From: Burkholderia pyrrocinia
Lineage (GTDB): Bacteria > Pseudomonadota > Gammaproteobacteria > Burkholderiales > Burkholderiaceae
Direction: 5' to 3'
Assembly: GCF_022809715.1 (NCBI RefSeq)
Contig: NZ_CP094459.1
Location: 2,170,001-2,234,000 of the forward strand
Length of the DNA stretch: 64,000 nucleotides
Shown here: positions 26,147 through 34,204 of the stretch, in pieces
Numbering within the stretch: position 1 is the first letter of the stretch
Layout: each line of letters starts with the position of its first letter
Translations under genes and position numbers: made by a program
The notes under the pieces: model-generated
Databases searched by the model: none
The model's input: only the letters and a program-made list of their open reading frames with translations
What the model was told of the DNA's origin: nothing

Positions 26147-27229
26147 ATGCCTACAGACATCGATGTAGTCGTCATCGGAGGTGGCCAGGCCGGGCTTGCC
26201 ACCGCCTACTTCCTGCGCCGTGCGGGACTCGACTATCTCGTGCTGGATGACCAGAGTACCCCCGGGGGTGCCTGGCGACATGGCTGGGATTCACTCCACC
26301 TGTTTTCGCCGGCGCAATGGAGTTCGCTGCCAGGCTGGCGGATGCCCGTATCACGCGATAAGTACCCGTCACGCAACGAGGTTATCGACTATCTGGCGCG
26401 ATATGAGAATCGTTATGACTTCCCTGTCCGGCGCCCCGTTCATGTCGAACACGTTTCACGCGTCCAGCATGGCCTGCTAGTCACCACCGATCGGGGAAAA
26501 TGGTTGGCCAAGGCGGTCGTGAGTGCGACCGGCACCTGGAGCGCACCCTATGTCCCTGACTACCCTGGACGCGAGATCTTTCGTGGTCGCCAGATGCATT
26601 CGGCGCAGTATCGCAATCCAGACGATCTACACGGAAAAGACGTGCTGGTGATAGGCGGCGGCAACTCGGGTGCGCAGATTCTGGCGGAGGTATCGGCCGT
26701 CTGTAACGCTACGTGGGTGACGTTGCAGGAACCCGTTTTTCTTCCCGACGACGTAGATGGCCGGGTCTTGTTCGAACGCGCGACCGCCAAATGGCAGGCT
26801 CTGCGCGATGGGCACGCGATGACGGCGCCAGTAGGCGGCTTGGGCGACATTGTCATGGTGCCCCCTGTACGAGAGGCGCGCGCGCGAGGCATCTTGCACG
26901 CAACGCGTCCATTCAGCCACTTCGATACAGACGGCGTCGTATGGAGCGACGGCACGCATTCCTGCGTCGATGTAGTGATCTGGTGTACTGGGTTTCGCCC
27001 CGCACTCAAACACCTTGACCCGCTACAGATCTGTGGCGCCGATGGATTGCCAAGGACACACGGAACGCACGCGACAGGCGAGCAGCGCTTGTGGCTGGTC
27101 GGCTATGGTGAATGGTGTGGTGCCGCCTCGGCTACGCTCATCGGTGTGATGCGTAGCGCGCGGGACGCTGTGCAGGGCATCTCGCACGATCTGCTTCGGA
27201 CCACGGACCGAGTGCACCGCACACCATAG
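26147..27229 (+). CDS. arsO: ArsO-like flavin-containing monooxygenase
   Basis: 360 residues. The FAD motif is [20 protein letters not shown] at about 7-26; a second dinucleotide motif (NADPH) is [16 protein letters not shown] near 172. The ATG motif typical of FMOs appears as [12 protein letters not shown]. Proteins of this kind recur next to arsD/arsA and are called ArsO; the substrate is not firmly established (arsenic oxidation or redox protection have been proposed). It lies 75 bases after arsA on the same strand. Earlier in-frame starts at 26105 and 26132 are possible; 26147 starts closest to the FAD motif. Confidence 0.8.
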   Translation: MPTDIDVVVIGGGQAGLATAYFLRRAGLDYLVLDDQSTPGGAWRHGWDSLHLFSPAQWSSLPGWRMPVSRDKYPSRNEVIDYLARYENRYDFPVRRPVHVEHVSRVQHGLLVTTDRGKWLAKAVVSATGTWSAPYVPDYPGREIFRGRQMHSAQYRNPDDLHGKDVLVIGGGNSGAQILAEVSAVCNATWVTLQEPVFLPDDVDGRVLFERATAKWQALRDGHAMTAPVGGLGDIVMVPPVREARARGILHATRPFSHFDTDGVVWSDGTHSCVDVVIWCTGFRPALKHLDPLQICGADGLPRTHGTHATGEQRLWLVGYGEWCGAASATLIGVMRSARDAVQGISHDLLRTTDRVHRTP

Positions 27230-27360
27230 GCAATTGTCCGAGGCCGACAAAACGCAGACAGGCATCATTGTTTTCAGAACAACCGATCACTTGTATTGCG
27301 TAAGACTGGAGCTGATCTCTCGGTCAGCGTCCGATCAGGTCCGAGATTGCCTGGACGCCT

Positions 27361-27413
27361 TCCACATCACGATATGCCGGATCACTTCGGTTGCTCCTGT
27401 TCGTTGGGGTTCA
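27361..27413. repeat. Right copy of island-flanking direct repeat (att-like)
   Basis: Counterpart of 20351-20403. Read on the minus strand it still encodes the first codons of the Dabb protein (IRHIVMWK) before diverging. It therefore represents a second Dabb 5' end left when DNA was inserted there. Confidence 0.6.
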
Positions 27414-27504
27414 CGATGCGGGCGCGGCTCGCATCGCGGCCGGCCGGGCGACGCCCGGCCCGTCGTCTGTCTGCTTCGCTTGCACGCGATAGCGGGCGAT
27501 CGGG

Positions 27505-27650
27505 GAAAAAGCGCGTATCGAATCGGCTGTCGTCCGACCTTGCCGGAGACGATACGCACTTTTTCACCGCGTCGGCACTCGACGGCGCGATCCGCGCAAA
27601 CGGCGGCAGGCACCAAGCCTGCCAAACTTGACGGCTCCGATGGAACGATC
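27505..27650 (+). pseudogene. Second, decayed copy of the integrase 5' region
   Basis: Clearly homologous at the DNA level to 20496-20645: a hairpin (AAAAAGCGCGTATC 27506-27519 with GATACGCACTTTTT 27551-27564), then TTTTTCACCG, then CAAGCCTGCCAAACTTGACG against CAAGCCTACCAAACTTACCG at left. The reading frame is destroyed by indels and stops, and only about 30 codons remain recognisable. Confidence 0.6.
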
Positions 27651-28000
27651 GCACGGTTCGCGGCCGAACCAGTACCGATCACGGGGTCTGTTATCCGGAT
27701 CGCGCTTTGGAGCCAGAACGGCGCACCTCTTCCGCTGCATCGCAGGAACGCGGATTGCTCATGCGTCGCGCGCTCCGTTTCCGCGCATTCCGGCATTGCC
27801 CGACAACAGCCGGCACAACCGCGACGATTCAATTCCTGTTCGGCATCAATCGCCGGATTGAAACGTCATTGCCAATTGTTTCACTACCGCATATCCGCAT
27901 TCCATTATTCATTTTCATTAAATCGCATATTTTACCGACTCAACGAGTAATAATTGCGATCGCCTTTTCAATCGAATACCGGAAAACCGCTAAAACATTA

Positions 28001-28030
28001 TTGACTTCGACTTTCCCGTAAATTTAGAAT
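28001..28030 (+). promoter_or_regulatory. Probable sigma-70 promoter upstream of the lipoprotein gene
   Basis: TTGACT (28001-28006) and TAGAAT (28025-28030) with 18-base spacing, embedded in AT-rich DNA. It is about 300 bases upstream of the next start codon and implies a long leader. Confidence 0.5.
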
Positions 28031-28332
28031 CCCCTACGACGGCTTACGCTTCATTTCCTCCCGCCGCACACGAGTCGCCATTCGCTCGCGCGAAGGCTAC
28101 CCCTGAGCCTTTTCCCATGCCGCGCCGGGGCGACGCCCTTTGCCATTTCCGTTTTCGGCACTGATCGGTAATTCGCTTATTTGCCGCGCAATTCGCTTGT
28201 CGCAGAAGCACCGCATCTCGATTAATTCCAGGCATTCGCCCCGAATGCCCGCAGCTCTGAACGAAACGGACAGAAGATCCGTTCACTCGACCATTCCGAT
28301 AAAAATCGCCAGTCACCAGGAGGGATATCAAC

Positions 28333-30474
28333 ATGCATCGCCTTGCGAAGTCGCTGTGTCTCGGGTTCGTCTGCGCCGGCCTGCTCGCGGCCTGCAACGA
28401 CGACGACGACCGGTCGAGCGACGCACCGTCGCACAACGCCGCGCTGTCGTTCCGCATGGACACCGGCGGCCAGATCAATGCGTTCTACCGGCAGGACAAG
28501 GTCGCCGCGCACCTGCTGGCGCGCTCGTCGACGAAACCGCGCCTGCTCGTGGTCTTCCCCGCCGGCAACAGCGGCACGGGGCTGTGGTTCGACGACACCG
28601 CGCAGCCGGTGAACTGGAGTCTCGACACGCCGCCGTCCGCGCTATCGGCCCCCGACACGCACGGCCGCCCGCTGTACGGGATCGGCGCCGACGTGTCGGT
28701 GGACACCGACACGCTGACGATCCGCCAGGGCGTGCTCAGCAACGTGCGCTTCCTGCGCGACTTCAACGGCGGCGCAACGATTCCGCAGCAGATCGTCACG
28801 GCGCCGACGACCCAGGGCAGCGCAGCGCAATGGCAACGCGACCGGATCGACGGCGCGCCCGGCTATGCGCTGCGCATCACGCTGCGCGACGGCGGCAGCA
28901 TCGCGCCGGCGGCGGGCGGCAAGCTCGTGCTGCGAGCACCGGCGGGCGCGCACACGCTGAAGCTGCATGTCGACGCGCTGTCGGGTGAGACGCCGCTGTC
29001 GCCGATCACGCGCGCCGATTTGCTCGCGCCGTCCGTGAACCCCGATCCGGTCAGCCAGAACGTGCTCGAATTCCTGAGCTTCCACGACAAGCTGCTGGCC
29101 GGCTCGTGGCAGTACGACACGTACTTCGGCCGCGACACGCTGATCTCGGTCCGCATGCTGATGCCCGTGCTCGAACCCGCGGCGATCGAGGCCGGGCTGT
29201 CGTCGGTGCTGGGCCGCCTGTCGGCCGACGGCAAGGTCGCGCACGAGGAAGGCATCGGCGAATTCGCGCTGGTCGACAACCAGAAGAACGGACGGCCGAA
29301 CGATCCGACGCCGACCTACGACTACAAGATGATCGACAGCGACTACCTGCTCGCGCCGATCGCGGCCGCGTGGCTGATCGACGATACGCGCGGCCAGGCC
29401 CGCGCGGCCGCCTATCTGGCGCAGCGCGGCAGCGACGGGCAGACCAACGGCAGCCGCCTGGTCGTCAACCTGCTGCACGTCGCGACGACCGCGCAGCCGT
29501 TCGCGCAGCAGCCGTCGGTCGCGAACCTGATCCACCTGCGATCCGGCGAGATCGTCGGCAACTGGCGCGACAGCACCGACGGGCTGGGCGGCGGCGTCTA
29601 CCCGTACGACGTGAACGCGGTGCTCGTGCCCGCCGCGTTGCGCGCGGCGAATGCGTTCCTCGCGCGCGGCCTGCTCGATCCGTACCTGGATGCCGCGCAG
29701 CGCGCGACGCTCGCCAACACGGCGAACCAGGCCGCCACGTGGGAAATGCAGGCGCCGCCGCTGTTCCAGGTCAGCGTGCCGGCCGCGCAGGCAGCCACCG
29801 ACGTGTCGGCCTATGCGCCGTCCGCCGGCGTGCCGGCCGGCGCCGCGCCGAGCGCACCGTTGTCGTTCTACGCGCTGTCGCTCGATCAGCAGGGCAACCC
29901 GGTTCCGGTGATGAATTCCGACGGCGGCTTCGCACTGCTGTTCGGCACGCCGCCGGACGACGAACTCCAGCGGATCGTAACCGACGTCACGCGGCCGTTC
30001 CCGACCGGGCTCGTGACCGATGCCGGCATGCTGATCGCGAACCCGGCGTATGCGAACCAGTCGCTGTGGCCGAAGTTCACGAGCTCCGCGTATCACGGCA
30101 CGGTGATCTGGTCGTGGCAGCAGGCGATGTGGGTGGCCGGGCTCGACCGCCAGCTCGCGCGCCAGGACCTGTCGGCCGCGACACGCACGTTGCTCGCGCA
30201 GGCGCGGCAGACGATCTGGCAAGTGATCTCGAACGGGCGCGACATGCGCACGTCGGAGATGTGGACGTGGTCCTACGTGAACGGCCAGTACCGGACCGAT
30301 GCGTTCGGCACGCGCAGCGCCGACGCGACCGAAGCCAACGCGGCGCAGCTCTGGAGTACGACGTATCTCGCGATCCGCGATCCGCAGCAGCGCGCGGGCA
30401 AGTACTGGTGGCAGGCGTCGCAGCGGATGCAGGAGGTGCAGCCGAAAAACGCAGCGGTCGTGGCATCGCGCTAG
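28333..30474 (+). CDS. Large lipoprotein resembling (alpha/alpha)6 glycoside hydrolases
   Basis: 713 residues. Signal peptide with lipobox LLAAC (Cys21), followed by an acidic linker (NDDDD). An N-terminal beta-rich region reaches about residue 220. The rest has helical-barrel motifs like those of glycogen-debranching and related hydrolases: WQYDTYFGRDTLISVRMLMP near 257, HEEGIGEF, YDYKMIDSDYLLAP, GGVYPYDVNAVLVPAALR, and YHGTVIWSWQQAMWVAGL near 590. The conserved Asp and Glu in these stretches could be catalytic. A surface role in carbohydrate breakdown is inferred; the substrate is unknown. The ATG at 28333 follows CAGGAGGGAT, a very good ribosome site. It is monocistronic. Confidence 0.7.
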   Translation: MHRLAKSLCLGFVCAGLLAACNDDDDRSSDAPSHNAALSFRMDTGGQINAFYRQDKVAAHLLARSSTKPRLLVVFPAGNSGTGLWFDDTAQPVNWSLDTPPSALSAPDTHGRPLYGIGADVSVDTDTLTIRQGVLSNVRFLRDFNGGATIPQQIVTAPTTQGSAAQWQRDRIDGAPGYALRITLRDGGSIAPAAGGKLVLRAPAGAHTLKLHVDALSGETPLSPITRADLLAPSVNPDPVSQNVLEFLSFHDKLLAGSWQYDTYFGRDTLISVRMLMPVLEPAAIEAGLSSVLGRLSADGKVAHEEGIGEFALVDNQKNGRPNDPTPTYDYKMIDSDYLLAPIAAAWLIDDTRGQARAAAYLAQRGSDGQTNGSRLVVNLLHVATTAQPFAQQPSVANLIHLRSGEIVGNWRDSTDGLGGGVYPYDVNAVLVPAALRAANAFLARGLLDPYLDAAQRATLANTANQAATWEMQAPPLFQVSVPAAQAATDVSAYAPSAGVPAGAAPSAPLSFYALSLDQQGNPVPVMNSDGGFALLFGTPPDDELQRIVTDVTRPFPTGLVTDAGMLIANPAYANQSLWPKFTSSAYHGTVIWSWQQAMWVAGLDRQLARQDLSAATRTLLAQARQTIWQVISNGRDMRTSEMWTWSYVNGQYRTDAFGTRSADATEANAAQLWSTTYLAIRDPQQRAGKYWWQASQRMQEVQPKNAAVVASR

Positions 30475-30503
30475 CGCATTGCCCATCGCGCGCCAACCGA
30501 GCA

Positions 30504-30544
30504 TGCCGAAGCTCCGGGGTGTTCCCGCCCCCAGGGCTTCGGCA
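30504..30544 (+). terminator. Strong hairpin after the lipoprotein gene
   Basis: TGCCGAAGC (30504-30512) pairs with GCTTCGGCA (30536-30544), with further G/C pairing inside the loop. There is no T-run, so termination may be rho-dependent or weak. Confidence 0.45.
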
Positions 30545-30633
30545 GGGGCTGCATCGATCATCGCTTCGGCACAACCGCGTTGCCGAACGCACCGCACTCG
30601 CTCAACGACGCCGGCGTGCCGCTCGAACCCGCG

Positions 30634-32034
30634 TCACCGCGACACGACCCGGTTCCGCCCTTCCCGCTTCGCCTGGTACAGCCGCTCGTCGACCACCCGC
30701 AGCAGCGCATCGACCGTACTGCCGTCGACCCCGTATTGCGCGACGCCGACGCTGACCGTCACCTGCACGCGCTTGAAGTCCAGCCCGAACGGCGAACTCG
30801 CGATCGACGAGCGCACGCGCTCGGCCGTCATTCGCGCGCCCTCGAGCGGCATCTCCGGCAGCAGCGCCATGAACTCCTCGCCGCCGACTCGCGCGAGCCC
30901 GCCCGCCGGGCGGATCGCCTCGAGGCACTGGCGTACGACGCCGCGCAGCACCTCGTCGCCGATCTGGTGCCCGTACGCATCGTTGATGTTCTTGAAATTG
31001 TCGAGATCGAGCGCGAGCAGGCAAAACGGCGTGCCGTCGCGCTCGGCCCGCACCATCTCGCGCTCGACCTGCGCGATGAACTGCCGGCGGTTCGATGCGC
31101 CCGTCATCGGATCGGTCGCGGCCATGTACTCGAGCTTCTGGTTCGTGCGCCGCAGTTCCTGCAGCGCGCTCTCGGCGCGCGCCATCGATTCCGACAGCCG
31201 GCTCATCAGGTCTTCCTGGCTGTAGATCGCCGAGAACGAGCGCGTCGTCTGCAGCGCCTGCACGACGCCGTAGCTGAGCAGGAAGAAGCCGCCCGCGAAG
31301 ATCGCGTGCGCGAGCCACCACATGTGATTCCACGGCTTGCCGAGAATGAATGCGAGCGACGACAGCGCGAACGCCATGATCGACACGCCGTAGATCACCA
31401 TCAGCGGCGAGCGGATCCGCCGCGCGAGCAGCACGCCGACGTTCAGCAGCGAGAACACGAGCGCGCCGCCCTCCATCGACAGCCGCGTGCCCAGCGCGCC
31501 CGCGACCGGCGAATACGCGATGTACGCAACGGCCACGTTGACGATCACGAAGAACACGATCCACGGCAGCCATGTCCGCACGCTCGTGCGCTTCTCGATG
31601 CGATCGGGCGGACGCGAATAGGACATCAGGCCCGTGAGCAGCAGGATCGACATCACGAGCCGCGACGCGGGCCCGTACAGCAGGAACAGCCAGATATTGT
31701 GGTGCGCCATCCCGGTAAACGCACCGTGCAGCGAATAGATCATCGCGAAGCCGAGAAAGCCGAGCGTCAGCCAGCGCAGCAGCGGCTCGCCGGACGACCG
31801 GTAGCACACCCACGTCACGTAGGTGACGAACGCGCCCTCGAGGGTCGCCGCCGCAATCGCGATTTCATGGAACGCGTGGCTCTCGAACACGACGTGCGGG
31901 TCGCTGAAGAACCACAGATAGGCGATCAGATAGGCAGGCAGCAACGCGAATCCGACCAGCAGGCATTTCGCGTAGAGCCTCGCGGCCGCGCTGACGACGC
32001 GCGGCGGTTCCCCGGCTGCATAGGTCGTACTCAT
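30634..32034 (-). CDS. Membrane-bound diguanylate cyclase (GGDEF)
   Basis: 466 residues. About seven hydrophobic segments fill the first 270 residues (for example GFALLPAYLIAYLWFF, WIVFFVIVNVAVAYIAY, GGFFLLSYGVVQAL), a sensor region resembling MASE-type modules. After a short coiled coil (SESMARAESALQELRRTNQK) comes the GGDEF domain: DPMTGASNRRQF, LLALDLDNFKNINDAYGHQIGD and the active motif as GGEEF. The product-inhibition I-site (RxxD five residues before GGEEF) reads RPAG, so feedback binding of c-di-GMP at that site is probably absent. The ATG at 32034 is used; the longer frame upstream lacks support. Confidence 0.9.
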   Translation of the reverse strand: MSTTYAAGEPPRVVSAAARLYAKCLLVGFALLPAYLIAYLWFFSDPHVVFESHAFHEIAIAAATLEGAFVTYVTWVCYRSSGEPLLRWLTLGFLGFAMIYSLHGAFTGMAHHNIWLFLLYGPASRLVMSILLLTGLMSYSRPPDRIEKRTSVRTWLPWIVFFVIVNVAVAYIAYSPVAGALGTRLSMEGGALVFSLLNVGVLLARRIRSPLMVIYGVSIMAFALSSLAFILGKPWNHMWWLAHAIFAGGFFLLSYGVVQALQTTRSFSAIYSQEDLMSRLSESMARAESALQELRRTNQKLEYMAATDPMTGASNRRQFIAQVEREMVRAERDGTPFCLLALDLDNFKNINDAYGHQIGDEVLRGVVRQCLEAIRPAGGLARVGGEEFMALLPEMPLEGARMTAERVRSSIASSPFGLDFKRVQVTVSVGVAQYGVDGSTVDALLRVVDERLYQAKREGRNRVVSR

Positions 32035-32299
32035 TCGGTCCCCGGTCGGTCTGCTGCGTTGGTTCAACCTTCGCGGCACGTATCGCGCGACGTACGATCC
32101 GGCCCATCGTGCCGAAAGGCAAATGTCAGAGCAAGTATAGGTGGGGCAATTCGTTTGACAAGTAAGGGGAAACGGCATTGCCGGGAGCACGCTTTTTGCC
32201 TCCCGGTCGTTTCGAATGGCAATCCTGCCGCGCCGATTCGCGTCGCATCGCGGCCGCCGGCCTCGCCGAAGCGAAACCGCGGCCGCCACCAGCCAAAAA

Positions 32300-33478
32300 T
32301 CAGATGATTTCGAACAGGCCGGCCGCGCCCTGCCCGCCGCCGATGCACATCGTGACGACCACGTATTTCACGCCGCGGCGCTTGCCTTCGATCAGCGCAT
32401 GGCCCGTCAGGCGGGCGCCCGACACGCCGTACGGATGGCCGACGGCGATCGCGCCGCCGTTCACGTTCAGGCGATCCTCGGGAATCCCGAGCGTGTCGCG
32501 GCAGTACAGCACCTGCACCGCGAACGCCTCGTTCAGTTCCCACAGGCCGATGTCGTCGACCTTCAGCCCCGTCTGCTTCAGCAGCTTGGGCACCGCGAAC
32601 ACGGGGCCGATGCCCATCTCGTCCGGCTCGCAGCCGGCCACCGCGAAGCCGCGGAACACGCCCAGCGGCTGCAGCCCTTCGCGCTGCGCCACATCGGCGC
32701 TCATCACGACGCACGCCGACGCGCCATCCGAGAACTGGCTCGCATTGCCGGCGGTGATCACGCCGCCCGGCACGGCCGAACGAATTTTCGACACCCCTTC
32801 GAGCGTCGTGTCGGGACGGATGCCTTCGTCGGCCGATACGGTCACTTCCTTCGTGAACAGGCGGCCCGTCGCCTTGTCGGCGATACCCGCGAGCACGGTG
32901 ATCGGCACGATCTCGTCGCGGAAGAGACCGGCTTCCTGGGCGGCCGCGGCCCGCAGCTGCGACTGCACGCCGTACTCGTCCTGCCGCTCCTTCGAGATTC
33001 CGTAGCGCTTCGCGACGTTCTCGGCCGTCTGCAGCATGTTCCAGTAGATCTCGGGCTTGTGCTCGACCAGCCAGCCCTCCTGGACCATGTGCCGGTTCAT
33101 CTCGTTCTGCACGCACGAGATCGATTCGACGCCGCCCGCGACATACACGTCGCCTTCGCCCGCGATGATCCGCTGCGCGGCCAGCGCGATGGTCTGCAGC
33201 CCCGACGAGCAGAAACGGTTCACCGTCATCCCCGGCACGGTCACCGGCAGCCCCGCGCGCAGCGCGATCTGCCGCGCGATGTTCGCGCCGGTCGCGCCTT
33301 CGGGGTTCGCGCAGCCCATGATCACGTCCTCGACGCGCGCGGGGTCGAGCTTCGCGCGTTCGAGCGCGGCCGCGACCACGTGGCCGCCGAGCGTCGCGCC
33401 GTGCGTCATGTTGAAGGCGCCGCGCCAGGATTTCGCGAGCGGCGTGCGTGCGGTCGATACGATTACGGCTTCGGTCAT
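32300..33478 (-). CDS. Acetyl-CoA acyltransferase (thiolase)
   Basis: 392 residues. It performs the last step of beta-oxidation, cleaving 3-ketoacyl-CoA, or the reverse condensation. The active-site cysteine is Cys90 in [13 protein letters not shown]; the histidine is in [19 protein letters not shown] and the second cysteine in [14 protein letters not shown]. It is the last gene of a minus-strand row acyl-CoA ligase, FadB/J-like enzyme, pncA, thiolase, with 50 bases to pncA. I do not assign fadA, because E. coli fadA normally pairs directly with fadB. Confidence 0.92.
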   Translation of the reverse strand: MTEAVIVSTARTPLAKSWRGAFNMTHGATLGGHVVAAALERAKLDPARVEDVIMGCANPEGATGANIARQIALRAGLPVTVPGMTVNRFCSSGLQTIALAAQRIIAGEGDVYVAGGVESISCVQNEMNRHMVQEGWLVEHKPEIYWNMLQTAENVAKRYGISKERQDEYGVQSQLRAAAAQEAGLFRDEIVPITVLAGIADKATGRLFTKEVTVSADEGIRPDTTLEGVSKIRSAVPGGVITAGNASQFSDGASACVVMSADVAQREGLQPLGVFRGFAVAGCEPDEMGIGPVFAVPKLLKQTGLKVDDIGLWELNEAFAVQVLYCRDTLGIPEDRLNVNGGAIAVGHPYGVSGARLTGHALIEGKRRGVKYVVVTMCIGGGQGAAGLFEII

Positions 33479-33528
33479 GCGAGTCTCCTTCGGTCCTGCT
33501 TCATGTCCTGATTCGGATGGGGAATGCG

Positions 33529-34161
33529 CTACGCCGCCGGGCGCGCGCCCGCGGACGTCACATGTGCGACGCCCGCTGCCTGCATCTGCTGCCATGCGTG
33601 CGCGAGCGACCCGTTCAGGTCGATCGCGCGGCACGCATCGTTGATCACCGCGGCTTCGAAACCGGCCGCGCGCGCATCGAGCGCCGACCACGCGACGCAA
33701 TAGTCGGTCGCGAGCCCGCAGCACCACACGCGCTTCGCGCCGAGTTCGCGCAGATAACCCGCGAGCCCCGTGCGGGTCGTGCGGTCGGCCTCGACGAACG
33801 CGGAATAGCTGTCGATCTGCGCGTCGCCGCCCTTGCGGATCACGAGCCGCGCCTGCGGGATGTCGAGGTCGCGATGCAGCGCCGCGCCGTCGGTGTCCTG
33901 CACGCAGTGTACGGGCCACAGCACCTGCTCGCCGTACGGCAGCGCGAGCGTCGAGAACGGCTCGCGACCCGCGTGGTTCGCCGCGAACGACACGTGCTCG
34001 CGCGGGTGCCAGTCCTGCGTCAGCACGACCTGGTCGAAGCGTCGCGCAAGCGCGTTGATCACCGGCACGACCGCGTCGCCGTCCGGCACCGCGAGCGCGC
34101 CGCCCGGCATGAAGTCGTATTGCACGTCGATCACGAGCAGTACGTCGTCGGTGCGTTTCAT
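33529..34161 (-). CDS. pncA: Nicotinamidase
   Basis: 210 residues. It deamidates nicotinamide to nicotinate for NAD salvage. The catalytic triad is visible: Asp12 in [10 protein letters not shown], Lys in [17 protein letters not shown], and Cys in [16 protein letters not shown]. Metal ligands are in [15 protein letters not shown]. The position inside a fatty-acid oxidation cluster, 43 bases after the FadB/J-like gene and 50 before the thiolase, is notable, since beta-oxidation consumes NAD+. Cotranscription is likely. Confidence 0.93.
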   Translation of the reverse strand: MKRTDDVLLVIDVQYDFMPGGALAVPDGDAVVPVINALARRFDQVVLTQDWHPREHVSFAANHAGREPFSTLALPYGEQVLWPVHCVQDTDGAALHRDLDIPQARLVIRKGGDAQIDSYSAFVEADRTTRTGLAGYLRELGAKRVWCCGLATDYCVAWSALDARAAGFEAAVINDACRAIDLNGSLAHAWQQMQAAGVAHVTSAGARPAA

Positions 34162-34204
34162 TGCGTTTCTCCTGGGGAATCGGTCGCGCCGTCGTGCGAT
34201 ATCG

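Larger units (their letters stand above)
27230..28332. other. Right edge of the island and leader of the downstream lipoprotein gene
   Basis: About 1.1 kb without an intact gene. 27361-27413 is a diverged copy of the Dabb 5' end and 27505-27650 a diverged copy of the integrase 5' region (listed separately). 27850-28030 is AT-rich and contains a good sigma-70-type promoter at 28001-28030. The leader from there to 28333 is about 300 bases and has no obvious coding content. Confidence 0.6.
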
